39,996 nt of DNA from Nitrospirae bacterium JdFR-81 (lineage in GTDB: Bacteria; Nitrospirota; Thermodesulfovibrionia; UBA6902), in NCBI GenBank assembly GCA_002011735.1, contig MTOQ01000090.1, positions 1-39,996 on the forward strand, written 5' to 3'. The position numbers and the translations under genes are program-made. The notes beneath the pieces are model-generated. The model ran no database searches, was not told the DNA's origin, and saw nothing but the letters and a program-made list of their open reading frames with translations. Positions within the stretch are counted from its first letter, which is position 1, and every line of letters starts with the position of its first letter. This document shows positions 33,600 to 39,996 of the stretch, piece after piece.

Positions 33600-33985
33600 C
33601 GGGGCATACTTTCTCTTACTTCCTTGGCCTTAGCCCTTATCTTCAACCAGATATATGCTCCACTTCCAACAAAGATAAAGGCAAGCACATGCTTGACAAT
33701 AAGGGCAGGGACCTGTCCCTTCCCTGCATACTGCGCCCACTCAAACTCCTTGTAAAAATAGGTCCTCGGTATCCCGCCAAGGATTATCCATGCAAGGGAG
33801 AATCGGGCAAGGGATGTGATGCTCCTGTAAAGCCTCAGAAAATAGGCCCTCACCTCGGGGTTTTCTGAATTGCCAAACCTCTTATAAATGACCCACATGG
33901 AGACACCACTTGCAAGTAACAGGGCAGTGGCAACATCATGAAAATAGTTATTCATCATCAACATGATCCCTGCTCCCTGGCTCAT
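33596..33985 (-). CDS. Conserved small membrane protein at head of Ccs operon
   Basis: 129 residues from ATG 33985 (GGGGTG upstream; a GTG nine bases earlier is also in frame). Three or four helices, with NNYFHDVATALLLASGV at the first and a conserved-looking ARFSLAWIILGGIPRTYFYKEFEW between the middle ones. No family name comes to mind. First gene of the operon, overlapping ccsA, so a cytochrome-maturation accessory role is likely. Confidence 0.7.
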   Translation of the reverse strand: MSQGAGIMLMMNNYFHDVATALLLASGVSMWVIYKRFGNSENPEVRAYFLRLYRSITSLARFSLAWIILGGIPRTYFYKEFEWAQYAGKGQVPALIVKHVLAFIFVGSGAYIWLKIRAKAKEVRESMPR

Positions 33986-34042
33986 CTTACACACCCCACA
34001 GGACAGTCCGTCACTATTTTTAACGGATTATTAAAAACAGTA

Positions 34043-34056
34043 TTGATAATAATCAA
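34043..34056. promoter_or_regulatory. Perfect FNR-type binding site
   Basis: TTGATAATAATCAA matches the FNR consensus TTGATNNNNATCAA in full. It lies in the 92-bp divergent gap. For the minus operon, an activator centred at -41.5 from here would place the transcription start near 34008, about 22 nt before ATG 33985. For the plus-strand yedF-like gene it would overlap the promoter. Confidence 0.6.
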
Positions 34057-34077
34057 TATCTATGCTAAATTTCAATT

Positions 34078-34482
34078 ATGGAAGGCCTGGAATGTAAAGG
34101 GGAGAGGATAAAGAAAGGCCTGAGGAGGTTCCTCGGACTCCCCTCAAAGAGAGACACGCTCCTTGTCATCAGCACCGATACAATAGGCAAGGAGGAGGAG
34201 ATCGGCAGGATACTGATGAAGGGTTTCCTCCAGACCATGAGGGATACAAAGGAGCTACCCCACACCATCTTCTTCATCAACGCAGGTGTAAAACTCACAA
34301 CCATAAACGAAGAGACCATCCCGATACTCAAGGAGATCGAGTCCCTCGGTGTGGAGATATTCTCCTGCGGGACATGCCTTAAATACTACAACCTTGAAGA
34401 CAAGCTCAGGGTGGGTTACAGGGGGACGACAAACCACATTGTTGAAGGCATGCAGGACTTTAAGAGGACGGTGTGGATTTAA
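34078..34482 (+). CDS. yedF: YedF-like DsrE-domain protein (selenium metabolism associated)
   Basis: 134 residues. LLVISTDTIGKEEEIGRILM, then FINAGVKLTT and FSCGTCLKYYNLEDKLRVG match the C-terminal DsrE-like domain of YedF, a protein whose distribution follows the selenium-use trait. The N-terminal TusA-like domain (CPxP) of full YedF is missing; an in-frame TAA lies just before the start, so it is not merely unannotated. Cys in CGTC is kept. Divergent from the operon holding the predicted selenoprotein and sharing the FNR-type site. Confidence 0.8.
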   Translation: MEGLECKGERIKKGLRRFLGLPSKRDTLLVISTDTIGKEEEIGRILMKGFLQTMRDTKELPHTIFFINAGVKLTTINEETIPILKEIESLGVEIFSCGTCLKYYNLEDKLRVGYRGTTNHIVEGMQDFKRTVWI

Positions 34483-34534
34483 TATTTTCTAATAGTTGGA
34501 GGGAGAACCATACTTCAGAATCAACGGAGGACTG

Positions 34535-35065
34535 ATGGGTAATCTAAAGGATCGTATAATCAGGGCGGCAAAGCTGGATCCAGAGCTATACGAGGAGGTA
34601 GAGGCTGACAAGACCGCTATGGGACAGGCAATGGGTGTTGTTGTGCTCTCCAGTGTGGCCGCTGGCCTGGGAGGCATCACCAAAGGGCTCGGTACGATCA
34701 TCCTTGGAACCATCCTGGCCCTTATCAGCTGGTATATATGGGCCTATCTTACATACCTTATCGGAACAAAGCTCCTCCCAGAGCCCCAGACAAAGGCAGA
34801 CCCGGGGGAACTACTGAGGACAATAGGCTTTTCAAGTGCACCAGGTCTTATAAGAATCCTTGGTATCATCGCCCCCCTTCGGGGGATCGTCTTTATCGTT
34901 GCCTCTGTCTGGATGCTTGTTGCAATGGTTATTGCTGTAAGGGTTGCCCTTGATTACCAGAGCACCATGCGTGCGGTTGGGGTGTGTCTGATCGGATGGA
35001 TTATCCAGGCTATTGTGTTTGCCATGCTCCTGGCAGTATTTGTAGGGATGTCAAGGCCTGCTTGA
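34535..35065 (+). CDS. Yip1-domain membrane protein
   Basis: 176 residues from ATG 34535, preceded by GGAGG. Five hydrophobic segments, with LKDRIIRAAKLDPELYEEVE at the cytoplasmic start and a Yip1-like pattern (ISWYIWAYLTYLIGTKLL; LLRTIGFSSAPGLIRILGI). Function unknown in bacteria. 9 bp before folD. Confidence 0.8.
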   Translation: MGNLKDRIIRAAKLDPELYEEVEADKTAMGQAMGVVVLSSVAAGLGGITKGLGTIILGTILALISWYIWAYLTYLIGTKLLPEPQTKADPGELLRTIGFSSAPGLIRILGIIAPLRGIVFIVASVWMLVAMVIAVRVALDYQSTMRAVGVCLIGWIIQAIVFAMLLAVFVGMSRPA

Positions 35066-35074
35066 GTCTCTGCC

Positions 35075-36010
35075 ATGGCTAAGATAATGGATGGCCATAA
35101 ACTCTCTGAAGAGATCAAGACCGGGGTAAGGAGGGATGTAGAGGCCCTTGGAGCCATGGGCGTAGAGGTGGGTCTTGGACTACTGATGGTTGGCGAAAAT
35201 CCCTCATCGAGACAATACCTCCTTGCCACGATAAAGGCATGTAAAAAGGTGGGCATTATCCCCCACCAATTCAACCTGCCTGAGGATGCCTCAATAAACG
35301 AGATACTCAACGTTGTGCACACCATAAACCGTGACGAGAGGATCAACGGCCTCCTCGTCCTTTTCCCGCTCCCACGGAGGATAAACCCACGCAGGGTCGT
35401 TAACGAGATCCTCCCTGAGAAGGATGTGGATGGACTCGGCTCGCTATCGGTAGGAAGGCTCGCTGCTGAGGAGTCCACATTCCAGATCTTCACATACAAC
35501 TCATCAGAGGACCACTGGGTCAGGGGTATGCCAGCGATATCAGGTTACCTGCCATGCACACCATATGGTGTCATAAGGCTCCTTGAATACTACGGGGTCG
35601 AGTTAAAGGGTAAACATGCCGTTGTCGTGGGGAAGAGCCTCGCTGTTGGCAAACCCCTGTCACTCATGCTACTTGCAAAGGAGGCAACGGTGACCGTATG
35701 CCACAGGGCAACAGATGATCTTGCATATTTTACAAGGCAGGCTGATATCCTGTGCACTGCCACAGGTGTCAAGGGACTGATCAGGGAGGATATGGTAAAA
35801 GACGGGGTGGTAGTGGTGGATATCGGGATAAATGTGATAGAGGACGGAAGGATAGTGGGAGATGTGGATTTCGAGGGCGTGAAGAACAAGGCATCCCTCA
35901 TAACGCCCGTTCCCGGAGGCGTTGGCCCTGTTACGATAGCCATGCTCCTTGAGAACACGGTGAAGTCCGCACAGCGGAACCATCTGTTGAAGAGCCCGCT
36001 TATAACTTGA
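35075..36010 (+). CDS. folD: FolD-family methylene-THF dehydrogenase, cyclohydrolase residues lost
   Basis: 311 residues. Fold signature is clear: [21 protein letters not shown] (Asp119), [25 protein letters not shown] (NAD(P) site) and [16 protein letters not shown]. The catalytic Lys, four residues after the conserved Tyr in FolD (YVxxK), is Thr52 here (Tyr48-LLA-Thr52), and the Gln of VQLPLP is Leu96 (VLFPLP). Both are needed for the cyclohydrolase step, so a dehydrogenase-only enzyme is likely, as in yeast Mtd1, which also lacks that Lys. An insertion of about 20 residues precedes LPCTP. Normal bifunctional FolD would be expected elsewhere in the genome. Confidence 0.88.
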   Translation: MAKIMDGHKLSEEIKTGVRRDVEALGAMGVEVGLGLLMVGENPSSRQYLLATIKACKKVGIIPHQFNLPEDASINEILNVVHTINRDERINGLLVLFPLPRRINPRRVVNEILPEKDVDGLGSLSVGRLAAEESTFQIFTYNSSEDHWVRGMPAISGYLPCTPYGVIRLLEYYGVELKGKHAVVVGKSLAVGKPLSLMLLAKEATVTVCHRATDDLAYFTRQADILCTATGVKGLIREDMVKDGVVVVDIGINVIEDGRIVGDVDFEGVKNKASLITPVPGGVGPVTIAMLLENTVKSAQRNHLLKSPLIT

Positions 36011-36059
36011 AAATTTTTGTTTTTTGCGTTATATTTTTCACTCCATCAGGTTTTTTATC

Positions 36060-36608
36060 ATGGATATGATCCCGACAAAGATGTTCTTCACCAAGGGTGT
36101 TGGTATCCACGAGGACAAGCTCGCCTCCTTCGAGCTTGCCCTGAGGCGGGCAGGGATAGAGAAGTGCAACCTTGTATATGTATCGAGCATATTCCCATCC
36201 CAGTGCAAGATAATCAGCAAGGAGAAGGGCCTGAGCCTGATCAAGCCCGGGCAGATCACATACTGTGTGATGTCAAAGAATCAGACCAATGAACCCAACA
36301 GATTGATCTCGGCAGCGATAGGGCTCGCTGTCCCAAAGGACAGGAAGAGCTATGGCTATATCTCTGAATACCACTCCTTTGGGGAGACCGCCCGAAAATC
36401 AGGTGACTATGCCGAGGACCTTGCAGCCACGATGCTCGCCACAACACTCGGCCTCCAGTTCGACCCTGACCTTGCATGGGACGCAAGGAGGCAGGTCTAC
36501 AAGACGAGCAAATACATCTTCAAGACCCGCAATATCTGCCAGTCTGCAGAGGGCAATAAACACGGCAAATGGACAACGGTCATTGCTGCTGCAGTAATGT
36601 TATTTTAA
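36060..36608 (+). CDS. pdaD: Pyruvoyl-dependent arginine decarboxylase
   Basis: 182 residues from ATG 36060 (an upstream TTG frame adds 12 residues that do not resemble the family). The proenzyme cleaves itself between two serines in YVSSIFP (Ser42-Ser43) to form the pyruvoyl group. [22 protein letters not shown] and [21 protein letters not shown] are characteristic. Converts arginine to agmatine, the substrate of the next gene product. The type is common in archaea and some anaerobic bacteria. Confidence 0.93.
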   Translation: MDMIPTKMFFTKGVGIHEDKLASFELALRRAGIEKCNLVYVSSIFPSQCKIISKEKGLSLIKPGQITYCVMSKNQTNEPNRLISAAIGLAVPKDRKSYGYISEYHSFGETARKSGDYAEDLAATMLATTLGLQFDPDLAWDARRQVYKTSKYIFKTRNICQSAEGNKHGKWTTVIAAAVMLF

Positions 36609-37487
36609 TTGCATAGAGTGGCCAGGCATAACTTCTGTAACCTCCCCAGGGAATTCTCGGACTACAAAGGTGCAAGGATAGTGATCCTTCCCGTCCCATT
36701 TGATAAGACGAGTTCATGGATGAAGGGCTCTGTTAGAGGCCCTGGCGCCATCATCAGCGCATCGAAACACCTTGAGCTATATGACATCGAGACACACTCA
36801 GAGGTCTACAGAGAGGGCATCCATACACTGAAGGCCGTATCCGCCAATGACTCAAAAGGGATGATCGAGAAGGTATACACAAGGGTAAAGGCCCTGTTAA
36901 GGGATGGGAAGTTCGTTGTCTTGCTTGGCGGAGAGCATATGGTCTCGCTCGGCTCTATCATGGCCCATGTGGAGCACTACCCAGGGCTATCGATACTCCA
37001 TCTTGACGCCCACACAGATATGAGGGACTCCTATGAGGGCAATAGATACAGCCATGCATGTGTCATGGCAAGGGCAAGGGAGATCACCAGGGATATAGTC
37101 TCTGTGGGGATAAGGAGTATGGATCACTCTGAACTCCCCTATCTCAATAAAAGGAGGATATTTTATGCATCCTCCATCAAAAAGGACAAGAATTGGATTG
37201 AGAAGACGGTCAAGAGGCTCACAGATAATGTATATGTGACCATAGATGTGGATGTCTTTGACCCCTCGATCATTCCCTCAACAGGCACCCCAGAGCCTGG
37301 AGGCCTTGACTGGTATGAGGTCACGGGTCTGCTGAGGATGGCCTCTCTGAAGAAGAGGGTGGTGGGCTTTGATGTGGTCGAGCTCCGCCCCTCAGGAAAC
37401 AGGGCACCTGACTTCACTATTGCAAAACTTATATACACATTCCTAAGCTATATCTTCAGAAAAGATGAGAAGGCTCCAGAATTATAG
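36609..37487 (+). CDS. speB: Agmatinase (ureohydrolase)
   Basis: 292 residues from TTG 36609, directly after the decarboxylase stop; GTG 36618 is an equal candidate and neither has a clear Shine-Dalgarno. Two-manganese site residues are all present: GGEHMVSLG, LDAHTDMRD, SHACVM and TIDVDVFDPS. Cuts agmatine to putrescine and urea. Together with the preceding gene it gives a two-step route from arginine to putrescine. Its 3' end overlaps the next gene by 23 bp. Confidence 0.93.
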   Translation: MHRVARHNFCNLPREFSDYKGARIVILPVPFDKTSSWMKGSVRGPGAIISASKHLELYDIETHSEVYREGIHTLKAVSANDSKGMIEKVYTRVKALLRDGKFVVLLGGEHMVSLGSIMAHVEHYPGLSILHLDAHTDMRDSYEGNRYSHACVMARAREITRDIVSVGIRSMDHSELPYLNKRRIFYASSIKKDKNWIEKTVKRLTDNVYVTIDVDVFDPSIIPSTGTPEPGGLDWYEVTGLLRMASLKKRVVGFDVVELRPSGNRAPDFTIAKLIYTFLSYIFRKDEKAPEL

Positions 37488-38229
37488 AGACCTCCTGATC
37501 GTCCTCACACAGAAAGAGCTGAAGGTGAGATACAAGAACAATATACTCGGCTACCTCTGGTCCATAGCCAACCCCCTCGCCTTTGCATTTGTATTCTTCA
37601 TCGCCTTTAAGGTGGTCATGAAGATCCAGATGGAGGATTATGCCCTCTTCCTCATCTCAGGCCTGTTCCCCTGGCAGTGGTTTGCCAATTCTGTGACCGA
37701 ATCACCAACGGTATTCCTTGGGAACGCATCGATCATAAAGAAGGTGAACTTCCCAAGAGGCATCATCCCCCTGACCATAGTGCTCCAGGACATGATCCAC
37801 TTCATCCTGTCAGTACCAGTAATAGTATTATTCCTGATCATCTATCATAAGGCCCCTTCGATCTCCTGGGCCTATGGGATACCCCTTTTACTGCTCATAC
37901 AGCTCCTCCTTACCTATGGGGTCTCATTGATCATATCATCAATAAACCTGTTCTTCAGGGACATAAAGCATCTGACCGTCATCCTTGTCACACTCCTCTT
38001 CTACCTCACACCCATCATCTATCCTGAGACCATGGTGCCTGAGAGATACAAACAATTGATCAACCTCAACCCGATGGCACCATTGATGATAAGCTGGCGA
38101 GGCCTCTTTTTAAGGGGCGGTCTCGATCCACCCTATCTGCTATCTTCTTTTATCTATAGCATCCTCATCTTTATGTGTGGATATATAATCTACAGAAGAC
38201 TATCATGGAGATTTGCCGAGGTCTTATGA
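37465..38229 (+). CDS. wzm: ABC-2 polysaccharide exporter permease (Wzm type)
   Basis: 254 residues, six predicted helices. RDLLIVLTQKELKVRYKNN and LGYLWSIANPLAFAFVFF are the classic start of O-antigen/teichoic-acid export permeases, and LINLNPMAPLMISWRGLF the conserved C-terminal part. Pairs with the ATPase that follows. Confidence 0.92.
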   Translation: MRRLQNYRDLLIVLTQKELKVRYKNNILGYLWSIANPLAFAFVFFIAFKVVMKIQMEDYALFLISGLFPWQWFANSVTESPTVFLGNASIIKKVNFPRGIIPLTIVLQDMIHFILSVPVIVLFLIIYHKAPSISWAYGIPLLLLIQLLLTYGVSLIISSINLFFRDIKHLTVILVTLLFYLTPIIYPETMVPERYKQLINLNPMAPLMISWRGLFLRGGLDPPYLLSSFIYSILIFMCGYIIYRRLSWRFAEVL

Positions 38230-38960
38230 GTGAGAAGGCGATTGTATTCGACAGGGTGAGCAAGTCCTATCCCCGTTATCATCAGATAATGGGCATCAAG
38301 AACTTCCTGTTCCACCTCCCCACGGCGATCAGATCCCTAAAGAATGCAAGATACGAGGTCCTGAACGGGATATCCTTTGAGGTCTATAGGGGCGAGTCTT
38401 TCGGCATTATAGGCAGAAACGGCGTCGGCAAGAGCACCACACTTGGCCTTATCGCAGGGGTCCTCAGACCTGACAGTGGCAGGGTCATCGTTAACGGAAG
38501 GATATCACCGTTGCTTGAGCTTGGTGGAGGATTTCATCCCGAACTGACAGGCAGGGAGAACATAATACTCAATGGCGTGCTCCTTGGGATGACCAGGGCA
38601 GAGGTCTTGAAGAGGATGGACGAGATTATAGAGTTCTCAGAACTTGGTGAATTCATAGACCAGCCCCTGAGGACATACTCTTCAGGTATGTATGCAAGGC
38701 TTGGATTCTCCGTGATTGCACATCTTGATCCCGAAATCCTGCTCATAGACGAGGTCCTTGCAGTTGGAGATATAGGGTTCCAGAAGAAGTGCCTCGATAA
38801 GATGCTCGGCTTCAAGAGAATGGGGGTAACCATCGTCTTTGTCTCCCATTCAATGGGTGACATAGAGAAGATATGTGACAGGGTGATGTGGCTTGAAGAT
38901 AAGAGGGTAAGGGAGGTCAATGAATCAAAAAAGGTCATAACCGATTACATCAATCGATAA
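38226..38960 (+). CDS. wzt: ABC polysaccharide exporter ATPase (Wzt type)
   Basis: 244 residues from ATG 38226, which overlaps the permease stop (ATGA). Walker A GRNGVGKST, signature YSSGMYARLGFS, Walker B LLIDEVLAVGD and switch VSHSM. GRISPLLELGGGFHPELTGREN is the Wzt/TagH hallmark. It lacks the long C-terminal carbohydrate-binding domain of many Wzt proteins, ending at about 244. A polysaccharide locus probably continues past the contig end. Confidence 0.92.
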   Translation: MSEKAIVFDRVSKSYPRYHQIMGIKNFLFHLPTAIRSLKNARYEVLNGISFEVYRGESFGIIGRNGVGKSTTLGLIAGVLRPDSGRVIVNGRISPLLELGGGFHPELTGRENIILNGVLLGMTRAEVLKRMDEIIEFSELGEFIDQPLRTYSSGMYARLGFSVIAHLDPEILLIDEVLAVGDIGFQKKCLDKMLGFKRMGVTIVFVSHSMGDIEKICDRVMWLEDKRVREVNESKKVITDYINR

Positions 38961-38982
38961 TCCTACCCCACCTATACCAAGA

Positions 38983-39996
38983 TCAGCCTCCCGAATCTTT
39001 GATTATATGCATCTCCATAAGTCTCCTGTAGATATAGTCTGCTATTATTTTTTGACCTTTTGCATTTGGATGCCAAGGATCATACCAAGGTGTTTTACTA
39101 TGTAAACTTATATCCTCAGGATTATAGGGCCTGAAGGCATTTAATAAATCTAACGGTATAAGGCCTGCTTTCAACGCAGCATCTTTTAATCTATTATGCA
39201 GTGGCACCAGGCTATACGAGTTAAAACTTTTATCCTTTTCAAACACGGGATGGATAAGAAAAATCACCGGGATACCATGTTGCATAGATATCTGACCAAG
39301 CTGATCAATATATGACTCTACCTGATCCCGATATACACGGTGCAGGAATTTATGGTACTCCTTATCACAACCCTTCCCTTTAATCTTCTCTCTCAATTGA
39401 AATAATCTCTTCGAGATAAAATGTGCTATGTGAAGTCTTGGTTTAAAAAATATCGTCCCTTTTCCCCATTTGCATCATGATAGACTGGATGAGCAGGATC
39501 GTTCAAAATAACTCCATATAATTAGATCGGGATCATAATCGAAGGCCTCATCTTTCAAGAGTACCAGCTCCTGAGAGGTGGAATACCCATCACGGGCCAG
39601 TATAATAACCTCTGCTTTCTTGCCAAGTGAATTATTTAATTTCTTCTCAAGGAGCTTACCAAAAGATTCCTCCAATCTGACCCCCAACCCTGCAGCAATA
39701 GAGTCACCAATGAGTATTATTCTAAAAGTGCCCTCCCCTTTTTATAATCATGTTCATAATCACGATAGCCATGAGAGTTATTTCCACACTTGTTTGGTAT
39801 CACTACTGTCCGCTTAAAATAGAGAGTGTTGTAAGTCAGGTTCTCTCGCCTTGGAAATATTGTAGTGTCTACAAGAAAGCAAGTCAATAAGACTGACTCT
39901 TTCCGGTTAGGACATAGTATCCACCCTGCGAATAATAAACCATGGAAGAGGAGGAATATCAGACCCTTCGTCCCTAGGGATAAAGAAGAAGCCTCT
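38983..39996 (-). pseudogene. SGNH hydrolase, frameshifted and N-terminally truncated
   Basis: Read on the minus strand from the repeat inward. Successive frames give RRENLTYNTLYFKRTVVIP, CGNNSHGYRDYEHDYKKG, then RIILIGDSIAAGLGVRLEE (block I), LARDGYSTSQELVLLKDE, DPDLIIWSY, NDPAHPVYHDANGEKG, and finally the intact 138-codon end with FLIHPVF and block V WHPNAKGQ. Breaks lie near 39734-39741, 39502-39508 and 39446-39460, at short homopolymers. The sequence upstream of VDTTIFPRREN comes from the terminal repeat; that frame stays open into it, so either the repeat encodes the N-terminal anchor or it replaced it. Such hydrolases are common in polysaccharide clusters, matching wzm-wzt. Confidence 0.78.
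39896..39996. repeat. Right copy of 101-bp inverted terminal repeat
   Basis: Reverse complement of 1-101 with one mismatch. The single difference (CTA versus CTG) is a silent Leu change in the frame that runs on into the SGNH hydrolase. Homology with the left end stops at 39896. Confidence 0.93.

Noticed and set aside
34496-34534. Upstream TTG start for the Yip1-domain protein
   Set aside because: ATG 34535 has GGAGG at proper spacing and begins the conserved region; the TTG extension has no Shine-Dalgarno.
1-39996. Linear replicon or phage genome with inverted terminal repeats
   Set aside because: The content is chromosomal housekeeping (hemA, hemC, miaA, coaD, rsmD, folD) with no replication, capsid or telomere-resolution gene. 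A contig bounded by repeat copies is more likely.

Overview
The window reads as a 39,996-bp bacterial chromosomal contig of moderate GC with frequent AGG (Arg) and ATA (Ile) codons. It carries a strongly anaerobic/chemolithotrophic gene set: type II (Ccs/Res) cytochrome c maturation, multiheme cytochromes with an NrfD-type membrane module, cobalamin-dependent radical SAM enzymes, pyruvoyl-dependent arginine decarboxylase and a probable selenoprotein. This suits a Nitrospirota (Thermodesulfovibrionia-like) or Desulfobacterota organism. That placement is inferred from gene content only.

Layout. 1-1400: a 101-bp repeat followed by decayed defence/toxin genes (RHH antitoxin, PIN toxin, HEPN, nucleotidyltransferase remnant). 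1472-7323 (minus): a solute-binding lipoprotein and an SH3b protein; then a cobalamin-binding radical SAM enzyme with a PqqD/radical-SAM-SPASM/ArsM-like methyltransferase fusion. 7508-12681 (plus): MobB-like GTPase, ccsA, hemA, hemC, a SurA/PpiD N-domain protein, MarC. 12778-14563: thioesterase, NUDIX, miaA. 14719-18323 (minus): a four-gene electron-transfer operon (tetraheme cytochrome, Tat-type 4x[4Fe-4S] protein, NrfD, 11-heme NapC-type cytochrome). 18414-19808: SGNH hydrolase, Slp lipoprotein, LapA. 19817-26315 (minus): cysteine synthesis (cysK, cysM, JAMM protease), EamA transporter, NAD salvage (pncA, pncB) interrupted by a nucleotidyltransferase pseudogene, coaD, rsmD. 26431-27309: an RmlD-like reductase. 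27319-33985 (minus): one tightly packed operon of membrane protein, ccsA, resB, a 59-aa membrane protein, a TlpA-like lipoprotein with an in-frame UGA at the first redox-active Cys, a B12 radical SAM enzyme, an FTR1-DUF2318 fusion, a membrane protein and an SRPBCC protein. 34078-38960 (plus): YedF-like selenium-metabolism protein, Yip1 protein, a FolD lacking its cyclohydrolase lysine, PvlArgDC, agmatinase, and a Wzm/Wzt polysaccharide ABC exporter. 38983-39996: a frameshifted SGNH hydrolase running into the inverted copy of the terminal repeat.

Most notable: (1) the predicted selenoprotein TlpA with a bacterial SECIS-like hairpin, near a YedF-like gene and behind a perfect FNR-type palindrome; (2) the three-part PqqD-radical SAM/SPASM-ArsM fusion paired with a B12 radical SAM enzyme, a candidate arsenic (or other metalloid/thiol) alkylation pathway; (3) the NrfD/11-heme electron-transfer operon; (4) a FolD predicted to lack cyclohydrolase activity; (5) a 101-bp inverted repeat at both contig ends, each copy abutting an N-terminally truncated, frameshifted gene.
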